Below are positions 41,201 through 49,490 of a stretch of DNA of 64,000 bases, in pieces. The DNA is from an uncultured Oscillospiraceae bacterium (GTDB lineage: Bacteria > Bacillota > Clostridia > Oscillospirales > Oscillospiraceae). Under the pieces are notes generated by a model. It had not been told where the DNA came from. It searched no databases and saw only the letters and a program-made list of their open reading frames with translations. Location: positions 62,001-126,000 of the forward strand of contig CAKUED010000004.1 of assembly GCA_934646005.1 (NCBI GenBank), written 5' to 3'. Each line of letters begins with the position of its first letter. Positions within the stretch are counted from its first letter, which is position 1. The position numbers and the translations under genes are program-made.

Positions 41201-41774
41201 CGGCGGCGCGGTGTTTGCCTCCGGCAGCCTCGCGCTGCTGGGCGGCGATCTGACCGGCAACGCGGCGGAAAAGCTCGGCGGCGATGTGTATCTCGACGCG
41301 AGCGCGGGCGACGGGCAGTCGTATCTGCCGGGCGTGTATACGCTGGGCGGCGCACCTGCGGTCGATGACCTGCATCTGACCCTCGGCGCGGCGGCGTCCA
41401 TCGCGGGCGAGCTGGAAAAGGGCGCAAAGCTCGGCGTCACGCTCGAAGCCGGGACGCTCACGCAGTCCATCCGCGGCGCATTTGACTACGACAAGAAGGC
41501 GGACGGCGTTTACACCCTCGCGGCGGGCGACCGTTCCGTCACCGATCCCGAGCAGCCGGTCGAGGTCGATCTGACCGCGCCGACGGCGGACGAGCTGGAT
41601 AACGAAGCGCCCGCGACCGAACCCGGCAGCGACGCGCAGCCGGAGCAGACGGCGACTGGCAGCAGCAACACGGGGCTCATCATCGGCATCATCGCGGCAG
41701 TTGTGGTGATCGCGGCGGTCGTTATCCTCATGCTGCGGCAGCGAGCCAAACGCGGCAAGAAAGAAAGCGTGTAA
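35295..41774 (+). CDS. Giant beta-helix repeat surface protein
   Basis: A 2159-residue exported protein. The signal peptide is MKKCFAWVLVLAMLLSMC. The first half is five modules, each opening with a short His/Cys motif followed by a beta-helix block with repeated phrases such as LNLCLNG and TLNICDC. The second half (from about residue 1335) is an uninterrupted right-handed beta-helix made of tens of GG-rich repeats (patterns SGNTASKNGGGVY and MTGGSI). An acidic linker precedes a C-terminal membrane segment (GLIIGIIAAVVVIAAVVIL) and a basic tail (RQRAKRGKKESV). No LPxTG motif is present. ATG 35295 is chosen because AGAGGG ends 7 bp before it; ATG 35289 would be too close. Probably a surface adhesin or binding protein, by inference from architecture. 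Confidence 0.85.
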   Translation: MKKCFAWVLVLAMLLSMCSVVIAAEDAPVASAADVVIEPQNAAPAAQDVGEGEAGSGETPTPVHTDHPVCGDAACKDHAAVEWKSLNEAYAAAGNKLPTAGNYYLTDDLAVSAALTVSGGKTINLCLNGHKLTRAGRPLAAYSKGTLNVCDCSTDKSGEVTATSAHGGYAGLLTIETDGEVNLYSVSLKGGSTAKNKNGNGDGAAIYVKKGTLNMIGGRIESCKAAATGSGAVYVAGGSAELDGVSITGCEAVNGSAIYVKNGASCTIKGGVIQGNTASASGAVYVENGGELVLSGAPGIQGNTNGNVYLPAGVTVTLDDDFSAAAKVGVSVAGMDSSTSAETTFAISAIDFSKCFTADTDGVVTAYVAPAEGETEGKLVLKKYQHLHPTCGDAACTDTDHQVGEWKAWNGTGTIPTEGNYYLTANATLTAAVTPAKGKTLNLCLNGYKLTRSNNRPINASGGTLTICDCAERAETGTIYGTVTGELGGLAIVQSGGKLVLYSGTLTGGEVKKNAKGGNGYGGGVSVSANSTFEMYGGVIENCSAEVAGGGVYAANATAKVTLAGGEIRNNTCTTYDGGGVYAGVGMTLAGDVQISGNTKGEDANNLVLVSGKIIDASGLEDGAKIGIRVRNASTTAPTQFGTADSDVSERFVSDIEGKVVKYTDGKLYMEDYKHEHPVSDGEEPIEWTANASTTSLPASGNIYLTQNVELANAITIAKDTTLNLCLNGYTITRTHVDGKPDERVFVVNGTLNICDCGERSSTGTITAASGVVSARGAIADVRAGGKLVLYGGTLTGTKSTGNGGAVAVTGGGAFEMRGGVIENCEATGNGGAISITSGSIVLAGGQIRNNTASGNGSGVYSEIAVTVSGDVQIVENKKGANANNLYLSGSAAANIDALENGARIGVTKPGAEGTVVARNAEDSSDVSYFESDDSLNWGFEYKDADSTIVLKDVKDYGKHEHNVCNDPSCTEHEKLTWTPVKSATSIPTSGTVYLTRNVSLSSAVTVKNGATLTLCLNGFTVSRNGGRPFAVSGGGTLNICDCRGTGKIQGVNKNTARGGLIDVSGGSTLRLYDGTLTGGYAKKDANGKNGNGGAIALVGESTFEMYGGEITGNHAEANGGGLFIQSNCTAILDGGKIYENTAGEYGGGVYAARAAETELGATDVFDNTDGGGSESTTADMFIAGPRGGTGLKIPEASGNHKHSVCGEVGCTEHGGDVVWTEWTNSGALPAQGSFCLETDVDLGKGITVAPGTTLNICLNGHSITRAGGRIFTINGGTLNICDHENAGGRVIGASKKTLRGGIVDVRKPKGGTVGGTFNLYGGTLTGGLAVKDGKGKNGDGGAVYIGAGTFRMYGGEISGCAARNNGGAVVVSGSSSMLFAGGTITGNSAARAGGILVQAGAKLEMTGGSVLDNRANTGAGLYANNSEMTITGGTIAGNIAKEYGGGIRAAGSTVTLAGGTLDGDKAGKEGGGIYTSGETKLTIDGAVIENCRAEIAGGALRADASTTLLSSGTIRNNTSGKTGGAIYSSKGDLTFAGGTVSGNTAKTNGGGLYAKESDVKISGTAFSANKAGENGGGILASKAAITITGGSISDNKAVLGAGVLGESGSKVNMQGGTVSGNTASKNGGGVYVYGADVSMSGGVITGNRAAKGNGGGLRADKGTAVLSGGEIRENSASNNGGGVYISQGATLTFTGTTVQKNAAEHAGAGMYADSAALNLTGGTIAENDAVGDGGGLRADNCTITFDGVTIRANITQGNGGGVCAGKQSKITMQSGLITENTAVGAAGGMVAQGVGTTMVMTGGSITKNTAETTGGGLYCSKVDLEMTGGDISENTASKAGGVFVTTNMKMTGGTIKNNTANTDGGGVRTAWGSTLELVDGEISGNTAQRYGGGVHCFGTYVQTGGSVSVNSASTSGGAVAARSGAVMEIRGGTLKDNSAASGGAVYVAAESACTITSGTLTGNTASKNGGAVFASGSLALLGGDLTGNAAEKLGGDVYLDASAGDGQSYLPGVYTLGGAPAVDDLHLTLGAAASIAGELEKGAKLGVTLEAGTLTQSIRGAFDYDKKADGVYTLAAGDRSVTDPEQPVEVDLTAPTADELDNEAPATEPGSDAQPEQTATGSSNTGLIIGIIAAVVVIAAVVILMLRQRAKRGKKESV
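35481..41290 (+). repeat. Coding repeats of the beta-helix protein
   Basis: Five long modules begin near 35490, 36450, 37320, 38180 and 38900. Four open with an H-x2-C-x4-C-x2-H-like motif (HPVCGDAACKDH, HPTCGDAACTDTDH, HNVCNDPSCTEH, HSVCGEVGCTEH); the third has lost both Cys (HPVSDGEEP). From about 39300 to 41290 short GGC/GGN-rich repeats encode roughly 20-23-residue beta-helix coils with Gly-Gly corners. The DNA-level similarity could support recombination and length variation, which is inference. Confidence 0.8.
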
Positions 41775-41783
41775 TGCAGCGCC

Positions 41784-41813
41784 CCGCACGTCCCGCAATG
41801 CCGGGACGTGCGG
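41784..41813 (+). other. Intergenic hairpin without T tract
   Basis: A perfect 11-bp stem (41784-41794 with 41803-41813) between the giant surface protein and the lipoprotein gene. No T run follows, so it may be an mRNA-stability or processing element and not a full terminator. Confidence 0.6.
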
Positions 41814-41846
41814 CAGGCGAGACCTGAAAGAAATGGAGGAAGCGCA

Positions 41847-43802
41847 ATGGCAAAGAAAACGGTACTGAGTTTGCTTGCGGCGCTGCTTGCCGCAGGGATG
41901 CTGTGCGCCTGCGCGGCGCAGCCGGCTTCAACAGTTACGGATGCCGAGCAGCCTGCTCAGACCGAGCAGCAGCCGCAGAGCCAGCCGGTGGAGGCAGAAG
42001 CTCCCGCAGAGGAGGAGCAGGCGCAGGAAGCGCTTGCGGAGGAAGAACCCGCGCAGCAGCCCGAACAGGCAGTCGAGGTCGCGCCCATGCAGGATGAAAA
42101 CGGCGTGTGGTGCATCGCGTCGCCGAAGGGCCTCGCGATGCTGCGCGAGCAGCCGGAGGAAAAGTACCGCCTGACGGCGGATATTGACCTCGCGGGCGCG
42201 CAGTGGTCTCCGGCGGGGGACAGCAGCAAGCCCTTTATCGGCACGCTGGACGGCGACGGGCATACCGTCTCCAACTTCACCGTGCCCGGTGGCGAGAAGA
42301 CCGGCTTTTTCGGTGTGATGAACGGCACGGTCCGCAACCTGACGCTTGAAAATGCGTCTTTTACCGCAGAGAGCGGCACGCTCGGCGGTCTGGCGGCGGA
42401 GGCTGGGGGCGCGTTTGAGGCGTGCACCGTCTCCGGCGCGATGAGCGTCGGCGGCAGCGCCGCCGCAGGCGGTCTGGTCGGCAAGCTCACCGGCGGCAGC
42501 CTCACGGGCTGCACCGCGGATGTGCGCATCGACGCGCAGGCGACTGCGGCAGTCGGTCTGCTGGCGGGCAGTCTGGAAGCCGGAACGGTTGAAGGCTGCG
42601 TGTACGCGGGCAGCTGGAATGTGAAAAACGGCGAACTGTTTACGGACCTTGCCGCGAGCAACGCGGGCGCGTCTGTGACGAATTGTCTCTGGCGCGACAA
42701 CCGCAACAGCGACGAGCTGCTGAGTGAGAATGCGCAGGCGCTGCGTCAGCGCGTGCTGGATTACAGCTACGCCGAGGGCACGCTCGAATGGTCGCCAAGC
42801 CGCGATCTGATGTTTGTGTGCAGCTGCGGTTCTGCGCTGCACCGGCAGGAGTTCAAGACAGGGGAGACGTACTACGGCATCCCGTACACGCACAAGCAGG
42901 GCTCGCTGGAGCGCTTCAACTACTGCTTTGACGAGAACGGCGACCTCAAGGACTGGATGCCGGACCTCGGCTACGACGGCTTTGATATGTACATCGGCAA
43001 CGACTGCTCCGGCTCGATCTACTGGGCTTGGGCGCAGGTGTCCGACAGCATCAATTTCAAATGGACGTACACGATGCTGCCCGAATACGGCTGCGGCGTT
43101 GTGAAGGTGGGCGAATACTACGCGAGCGAGACGACCACCCCGCCGATGATCGAAAAGAACAGCAGGGAAACGATTTTGGAGGCATACGCGCAGCTCCACG
43201 CGGCGGACGCCATCGTGACCTATCACAGCGGCGAGAACCACGCACGTCTGTGTACGCAGCCCGCGGTGGTCCTGCGCGACCAGACCGGCGCGATCGACAC
43301 GGAAGCCAGCTATCTGGTGGTCAACTCCCAGGGCGACGGCATTTCCGAAAATGTGGACCACTCCACCTGGGTCATCGACCGCAAGTACACCTTTGAAGAG
43401 ATCTACGAGCACTATTACGTCCCCATCACCGTGCAGGAGCTGGCAGACGGCAAAGCGCCGGAGGCCGAAGTGAGCATTGACGATCAGAACGAGGGCGCGG
43501 CGTATCTGTGTGCCGGGACGATCACCTCGAACTACCGCATCAACGCCGTTACCGCGACGATCCAGAACGCGGACGGCAGCGACCTCTGGGAGCAGACCAT
43601 CTTTACCGGCATCGGCAAGTGGGAGAGCGTGGAGAGCGATATGCTCCTGCGTGAGACCATCAAGACGTTCCGCATGGCAGACTTTGCACAGTCGCTGACG
43701 ACCGCGATGCTGGAGCACGGCAATTCGTATCATTATACTATTAACGTTCTGCTCTCCGACGGGCAGACCTACCCGGTCAAGAGCTTTGACTTCAGCGTCT
43801 GA
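41847..43802 (+). CDS. Lipoprotein with GLUG-like beta-helix and NlpC/P60-like Cys/His domain
   Basis: A 651-residue lipoprotein. The signal peptide ends at lipobox LCAC (Cys22). A Glu/Gln/Pro/Ala-rich spacer (about 25-90) is followed by a GLUG-like beta-helix (TADIDLAG; FIGTLDGDGHTVSNF; GFFGVMNGTVRNL), then a CSCG motif, and a C-terminal domain whose GNDCSGSIYWAW (Cys387) and GENHARLC (His465) resemble the Cys and His of NlpC/P60 cysteine peptidases. A paralogue lacking the signal peptide lies about 6 kb downstream; Cys and His are 78 residues apart in both. First gene of the transporter block. A cell-wall or peptide amidase is the best guess, but the substrate is unknown. Confidence 0.75.
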   Translation: MAKKTVLSLLAALLAAGMLCACAAQPASTVTDAEQPAQTEQQPQSQPVEAEAPAEEEQAQEALAEEEPAQQPEQAVEVAPMQDENGVWCIASPKGLAMLREQPEEKYRLTADIDLAGAQWSPAGDSSKPFIGTLDGDGHTVSNFTVPGGEKTGFFGVMNGTVRNLTLENASFTAESGTLGGLAAEAGGAFEACTVSGAMSVGGSAAAGGLVGKLTGGSLTGCTADVRIDAQATAAVGLLAGSLEAGTVEGCVYAGSWNVKNGELFTDLAASNAGASVTNCLWRDNRNSDELLSENAQALRQRVLDYSYAEGTLEWSPSRDLMFVCSCGSALHRQEFKTGETYYGIPYTHKQGSLERFNYCFDENGDLKDWMPDLGYDGFDMYIGNDCSGSIYWAWAQVSDSINFKWTYTMLPEYGCGVVKVGEYYASETTTPPMIEKNSRETILEAYAQLHAADAIVTYHSGENHARLCTQPAVVLRDQTGAIDTEASYLVVNSQGDGISENVDHSTWVIDRKYTFEEIYEHYYVPITVQELADGKAPEAEVSIDDQNEGAAYLCAGTITSNYRINAVTATIQNADGSDLWEQTIFTGIGKWESVESDMLLRETIKTFRMADFAQSLTTAMLEHGNSYHYTINVLLSDGQTYPVKSFDFSV

Positions 43803-43858
43803 GCATCGACCGAAAACCACCCGACACACGATACCGCGACGATCATGGAGGAGAAACT

Positions 43859-45565
43859 ATGAAAAAAACCACGATTCGATCCCTGACGCTGCTGCTGGCG
43901 GTGCTGCTGCTTGCGGCAGTGCTCGGCGGCTGCGCGCCGAAGCGGGCCGCCACGACCGAGCAGCCTACCCAGACCACCGAGGCGCAAACGCCCGCCGATG
44001 AGACGCCGGAAGTTGTCGCGCCTCTGGAAGTGGATGCCAGCACCGACGCGTCCCGCTACGGCGGCGTGCTGAATCTGGTGTACAGTACGATGGACGATCA
44101 CTGCGACATCAACGCCCCCGGCGCGAGCGCCGGTACGTTCTTCTGGGCGCGCTACGTCTACGAGTCCGCGCTCGCGCGCGGCGCTGACGGCAAGCTCTAT
44201 CCGCTGGTGTGCGAATACGAGGCCGCGGACGACCTGTCGTGGGTCAAGCTGTGGCCGCGCGAGGGCGTCACGTTCCACGACGGCACGCCCGTGACCATTG
44301 AGGATGTCATCGCGTCCTACCAGCGCCAGACCCGCCACGCCACGTTTGAAAACGTGACCGACATTCAGGTCGATGGCGACGTTGCGACGTTCACCTTTGA
44401 CGAGCAGGGCTGCGCGAAGTTCCTCGCGTGGATCTCCTACCACGTTGCGGACTACGGCGTGATGCCCAAGTGGATCTGCGAGCAGTTTGATGCGCCCAAC
44501 GGCGAGATCATCACCGACCCGAAGTACGTCATCGGCACGGGCTGCTACAAGGTCATCCCGGAGGAATACGTCAATCAGGAACTCATGCCCCTCGAGCGCT
44601 ATGACGGCTATGTCGCCTATGAGGACGGCGGCGATGACAACGGTCAGGCTGCTCCTCGCAGAGCATATATGGACCGTATCAACTGCTACGTCAACAAGGA
44701 CGGCAACAACCGCCTCATGCATATGCTCTCCGGCGATTACGACGTCATCGCCGTGGACATCGACACCTATCAGGCGTCCCTCAAGGACAAGGGCTACGGG
44801 ATGTATTACGACCCCACCGGCAAGACCATCGCCGATACGCTCACGCTCCTCTTTAATATGCACGACAACAGCACGAGCTCCGTTGTGGACGACCCGAATC
44901 TCCGCAAGGCGATCCTCGCGGCGGTGGATATGGAGCTGGTGGCGCAGGCGGAGTACTCCTCCTGGTACACGATGGATCACAGCCCCGTCATCATCGACGG
45001 CTACTCCACCGAAGCCTTTGACAGCGCCGATTACTGCGGCTCTGCGAATATTGAGCTTGCCAAGCAGTATCTGGAGCAGTCCAACTATAACGGTCAGACG
45101 CTTATCCTGCGCCGCCCGGCAACGGCGGGCAGCAACGCGTGCCTGATGATCTCGCAGTGCTTAGAGGCGGCAGGCATTAACGTCGATATTGAGCCGATCG
45201 AAAAGAACGCCTACTCCGCCGACTTTAAGGACGGCACGGCTGGCTGGGATATGTATGTCCTGTTTGGTCAGGCGACTACGACCTGGCCCGGCTCGATGCC
45301 CACGAGCTGCTACCGCGCATGGAGCTGCAGCGAGGAAGCCAACACCCTGCGCGACGAGCTGTTCCGCTACCTGACCGGCACGGAAGAGAGCATTGCCAAG
45401 TGGGAAGAGTATGCCAAGCTGTGCGTGGAGGACGCTCCGTTTTTCGTCATCTGCCGCAGCAAGGGCGACCGCTTCGTGCAGGCGCCGGGGCTGAACCCGA
45501 ACTATACCGGCGCAACGTTCTATTATAACGCGTACTGGGACGATCCCAGCGCGCACATGGGCTGA
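43859..45565 (+). CDS. Peptide ABC transporter substrate-binding lipoprotein
   Basis: A 568-residue SBP_bac_5 (OppA/DppA-type) protein with lipobox LGGC (Cys25) and a Thr/Glu-rich spacer. The family signature is seen near WVKLWPREGVTFHDGTP, with DVIASYQR following. It captures oligopeptides, dipeptides or, in some members, oligosaccharides and nickel chelates outside the membrane. Two permeases and two ATPases follow, completing a five-gene importer. GGAGGAG precedes the ATG. The ligand cannot be named. Confidence 0.92.
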   Translation: MKKTTIRSLTLLLAVLLLAAVLGGCAPKRAATTEQPTQTTEAQTPADETPEVVAPLEVDASTDASRYGGVLNLVYSTMDDHCDINAPGASAGTFFWARYVYESALARGADGKLYPLVCEYEAADDLSWVKLWPREGVTFHDGTPVTIEDVIASYQRQTRHATFENVTDIQVDGDVATFTFDEQGCAKFLAWISYHVADYGVMPKWICEQFDAPNGEIITDPKYVIGTGCYKVIPEEYVNQELMPLERYDGYVAYEDGGDDNGQAAPRRAYMDRINCYVNKDGNNRLMHMLSGDYDVIAVDIDTYQASLKDKGYGMYYDPTGKTIADTLTLLFNMHDNSTSSVVDDPNLRKAILAAVDMELVAQAEYSSWYTMDHSPVIIDGYSTEAFDSADYCGSANIELAKQYLEQSNYNGQTLILRRPATAGSNACLMISQCLEAAGINVDIEPIEKNAYSADFKDGTAGWDMYVLFGQATTTWPGSMPTSCYRAWSCSEEANTLRDELFRYLTGTEESIAKWEEYAKLCVEDAPFFVICRSKGDRFVQAPGLNPNYTGATFYYNAYWDDPSAHMG

Positions 45566-45585
45566 CCCGCAACATACGGCAGGCT

Positions 45586-45614
45586 GGGGATGCAGTCGGT
45601 TCGGCTGCATTCCC
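45586..45614 (+). other. Hairpin between binding-protein and permease genes
   Basis: A 10-bp stem (45586-45595 with 45605-45614, one G-T pair) and a 9-nt loop in the 126-bp gap. Such hairpins often stabilise the upstream binding-protein mRNA and lower permease output. No T tract is present. Confidence 0.5.
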
Positions 45615-45691
45615 GCCGCGCCTTATTGGCGGCAATTCCGCGGCAAATATTTGCGGCGGCGGTGAGACGATAAAGAGGGAATGGGTGTATC

Positions 45692-46645
45692 ATGCTGAAA
45701 TTCATTGTAAAGCGCCTGCTCGCGGCGATCCCGACGCTTCTGCTGGCGCTGACGCTGATCTTCTTTTTGATGCGGGCGCTGCCGGGCGACCCGCTGTACG
45801 CGCTGCTGGGCAACAACGATCTGGCAACGGAAGAGGACGTGGCGCGCATGGCGGAGCAGATGGAGCTGGACGGCAGCTATCTCGACCAGTACCTGCGCTA
45901 TATGTCCAACATTTTTACCGGCGACTGGGGCGACTCGTACTTTATGGGCGTGTCGGTCTTTGAAGCCATCATGAGCCGCATCGAGCCGACGCTCATGCTG
46001 ACGTGGATGAGTCTGCTCATCAACATCGGCATCGGCGTGCCGCTGGGCATTTTGGGCGCAACGCATAAAAACACGCTGGCGGACTACAGCGCTTCGACGT
46101 TTTCCATCGTGTTCATGTGTATCCCGAACTTCTGCCTTGGTATTCTGCTGATCTATGTGTTCGGCTATCTGATCCCGATCTTCCCGATGTCAAACTACAT
46201 GAAGATCGCGCAGAACGGCTTCTGGAAGGCGTGCTACTCGCTCATCCTGCCGGCGTTCTCCATCGGCATGACGAACGTCGCCAGCACCGCGCGCTACACG
46301 CGTGCGCAGATGATCAGCGTGCTCTCGCGCGACTATATCCGCACGGCGCGCGCCAAGGGTCTGTCGCTGCGGAACGTCTATTATAAGCACGCGCTCAAAA
46401 ACGCCTTCGGCACGATCCTCACCATCGTCTCCGGCAGCACGCTCAACTGCCTGGGCGGCTCGGTCGTGGTGGAGACGGTGTTCAACATCAACGGCATCGG
46501 CGCGCTGTTTTCTACCGCGCTCAGCCGTCAGGACTATCCGCTGGTGCAGGCGGACGTGGTCGTGATGACGGTGCTGTTCATCTTCATCAACATCCTCGTG
46601 GACATCGGCTACAAGCTGCTCGACCCGCGTGTGGAGCTGAACTGA
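45692..46645 (+). CDS. Peptide ABC transporter permease, DppB/OppB type
   Basis: A 317-residue permease with about six membrane helices. The first helix begins KRLLAAIPTLLLALTLIFFL, and the inner-membrane EAA-like loop (DYIRTARAKGLSLRNVYYKHALKNA, in part) contacts the ATPases. It matches DppB/OppB in length and order. It is 12 bp from the second permease, whose ribosome site begins at its stop codon. Confidence 0.93.
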   Translation: MLKFIVKRLLAAIPTLLLALTLIFFLMRALPGDPLYALLGNNDLATEEDVARMAEQMELDGSYLDQYLRYMSNIFTGDWGDSYFMGVSVFEAIMSRIEPTLMLTWMSLLINIGIGVPLGILGATHKNTLADYSASTFSIVFMCIPNFCLGILLIYVFGYLIPIFPMSNYMKIAQNGFWKACYSLILPAFSIGMTNVASTARYTRAQMISVLSRDYIRTARAKGLSLRNVYYKHALKNAFGTILTIVSGSTLNCLGGSVVVETVFNINGIGALFSTALSRQDYPLVQADVVVMTVLFIFINILVDIGYKLLDPRVELN

Positions 46646-46657
46646 GGAGGCGGGAAA

Positions 46658-47506
46658 TTGCGTACAGTCAAGAAAAAGAAAATGCGTCCCATGGCGTTTA
46701 TCCGCAAATACGGGCGTATCATGCTCGGCGGCGTGATTTTGCTGACGGTGCTGTTTCTGGCGATTTTTGCGCCGGTGCTCGCCTCCGCCGACCCCTACCT
46801 CTGCGACCCCACGATCAAATGGCTCGACCACGGCTCACCCGGTCATCCGCTCGGTACGGATAATTTAGGGCGTGACGTGTGGGCGTGGATCGTGTACGGC
46901 GCGCGGCTTTCGCTCATTATCCCCATCGGCGTGCAGATCATGACTGTGGTCATCGGCACGCTCATCGGTCTGCTCTGCGGCTACTATCCTAAGGTGGACG
47001 CCGTTCTCATGCGCGTGATGGAAGCCTTCAACGCCATTCCGACGCTTGTTATTACGTTACTGATCTGCGAAGCGTTAGGGCGCGGCGTGTTTAACCTCAT
47101 GCTCGGCATGGCGCTCGGCGGGTTTATCGGCGTGGCGCGCCTCGTGCGCGGCAGAGTGCTGTCCGTGCGCAAGGAAGAGTACATCGAATGCGAAAAGGTC
47201 ATGGGCGCGAGCGGTCTGCGCACGATGTTCCTGCACGTTTTGCCTGCTTGCAGCAACACGCTGCTCGTCCGCTTCTCTACGGGTCTTGCCGGTTCTCTTC
47301 TGAGCATGATCGGGCTTGCATTCCTCAGCGTCGGCGTGCCGCAGGACATCCCCACCTGGGGTCTGATGGTCGCCATCGGGCGCGGCATGGCGCTGCTCAA
47401 GCCGCATCTGGTGCTGTATCCCACGCTTGCCATCGCCATTACGACGTTCGGCTTTGCCATGCTCGGCGACGGTATGCGTGAAGTGATCGGCTCGGGCAGG
47501 AGCTAA
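46658..47506 (+). CDS. Peptide ABC transporter permease, DppC/OppC type
   Basis: A 282-residue second permease. The N-terminus is basic (RTVKKKKMRPM), followed by a first helix near 24-42, the DppC/OppC landmark HPLGTDNLGRDVW, and the EAA loop (YIECEKVMGASGLRTMFLHV, in part). The start is TTG 46658 with GAGGAGG 8 bp upstream; no in-frame ATG fits the family N-terminus better. It pairs with the DppB-type permease. Confidence 0.92.
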   Translation: MRTVKKKKMRPMAFIRKYGRIMLGGVILLTVLFLAIFAPVLASADPYLCDPTIKWLDHGSPGHPLGTDNLGRDVWAWIVYGARLSLIIPIGVQIMTVVIGTLIGLLCGYYPKVDAVLMRVMEAFNAIPTLVITLLICEALGRGVFNLMLGMALGGFIGVARLVRGRVLSVRKEEYIECEKVMGASGLRTMFLHVLPACSNTLLVRFSTGLAGSLLSMIGLAFLSVGVPQDIPTWGLMVAIGRGMALLKPHLVLYPTLAIAITTFGFAMLGDGMREVIGSGRS

Positions 47507-47517
47507 GGAGGCGCGAG

Positions 47518-48492
<975 letters not shown>

Positions 48493-48494
48493 GT

Positions 48495-49472
48495 ATGGAA
48501 GAGAAAATTCTCATCCGCGGGACGGGGCTGCGGCAGTGGTTTCCCGTCAAGCGTTCGTTCTGGGAGCAGAAGCTGTTCGTCAAGGCGGTAGACGGTGTAG
48601 ACATCACCGTGCACGAAGGTGAGACGTTCGGCATCGCGGGCGAATCCGGCTGCGGAAAATCGACACTCCTGCGCACGCTCCTGCGCGTGGTCGAGCCGAC
48701 GGCGGGCACGATCGAATTTGCCGGGCAGGACATCACGCACCTGCCGAACCGGCAGCTCCGCCCGCTGCGGCGCGATATGCAGATGGTGTTTCAAGACCCC
48801 TACAGTTCGCTCGACGGCAATATGCGCGTCGGCGCGATCATCGAAGAGCCGATGGTCATCAACAAGCTCTACGATTCGCACGAGGAGCGGCAGCGCAGGG
48901 TCAAGGAGCTGATGGTCAAGGTCGGTCTGGACGATTCGTATGTGGACCGCTATCCGCATGAATTTTCCGGCGGTCAGCGCCAGCGCATCGTCATTGCCCG
49001 CGCGCTTGCCACCATGCCGAAGCTCGTCCTCTGTGACGAGGCGGTCTCCGCGCTGGATGTCTCCGTTCGCGCGCAGGTGCTGAATCTGATGGACCGGCTG
49101 AAGCAGGAGATGCACCTGACGTATATTTTTGTGTCGCACGATATGTCCGTTTTGGAGCATATCTGCGACCGCCTGATGATCATGTACATGGGCAGGGTCA
49201 TGGAGGTCGGCACGAAGGATCAGATCTTCAACCACCCGGCACACCCGTACACGAAGGCGCTGCTGTCCGCCGTGCCGAGCGTATCGGATGACGGTCCGAA
49301 ACGCGAGCGCATCCTGCTCGAGGGTGACATCCCCAGCCCCGTGCATCCGCCACAGGGCTGCCGTTTCCGCACGCGCTGCCCGTATGCAGCGGACAAGTGC
49401 GCCGAGGAGCAGCCGCTCATCGATCTGGGAGACGGGCACACGGCGGCGTGCCACCTGTGCCAGAATGCCTGA
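48495..49472 (+). CDS. Peptide ABC transporter ATPase, DppF/OppF type
   Basis: A 325-residue ATPase. Walker A is GESGCGKST, the signature is FSGGQRQRIVIARAL, Walker B is LVLCDEAVSALD, and the C-terminal Cys-rich extension includes GCRFRTRCPYAADKC. The N-terminus has the DppF-type phrase LRQWFPVK. ATG 48495 is chosen because AGGAGG ends 7 bp before it; ATG 48489 overlaps the previous stop but is too close. It completes the five-gene importer. Confidence 0.94.
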   Translation: MEEKILIRGTGLRQWFPVKRSFWEQKLFVKAVDGVDITVHEGETFGIAGESGCGKSTLLRTLLRVVEPTAGTIEFAGQDITHLPNRQLRPLRRDMQMVFQDPYSSLDGNMRVGAIIEEPMVINKLYDSHEERQRRVKELMVKVGLDDSYVDRYPHEFSGGQRQRIVIARALATMPKLVLCDEAVSALDVSVRAQVLNLMDRLKQEMHLTYIFVSHDMSVLEHICDRLMIMYMGRVMEVGTKDQIFNHPAHPYTKALLSAVPSVSDDGPKRERILLEGDIPSPVHPPQGCRFRTRCPYAADKCAEEQPLIDLGDGHTAACHLCQNA

Positions 49473-49490
49473 CGCCCCGGAGGGTAGACT

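Noticed and set aside
39300-41290. Dense short repeats that could suggest a CRISPR array
   Set aside because: The repeats lie in frame in one long CDS, vary in sequence and have no conserved spacer/repeat spacing.
45620-45660. Short palindromes around GCAAATATTTGC before the DppB-type permease
   Set aside because: Could be an operator, but it is a single short palindrome with no second copy in the window.
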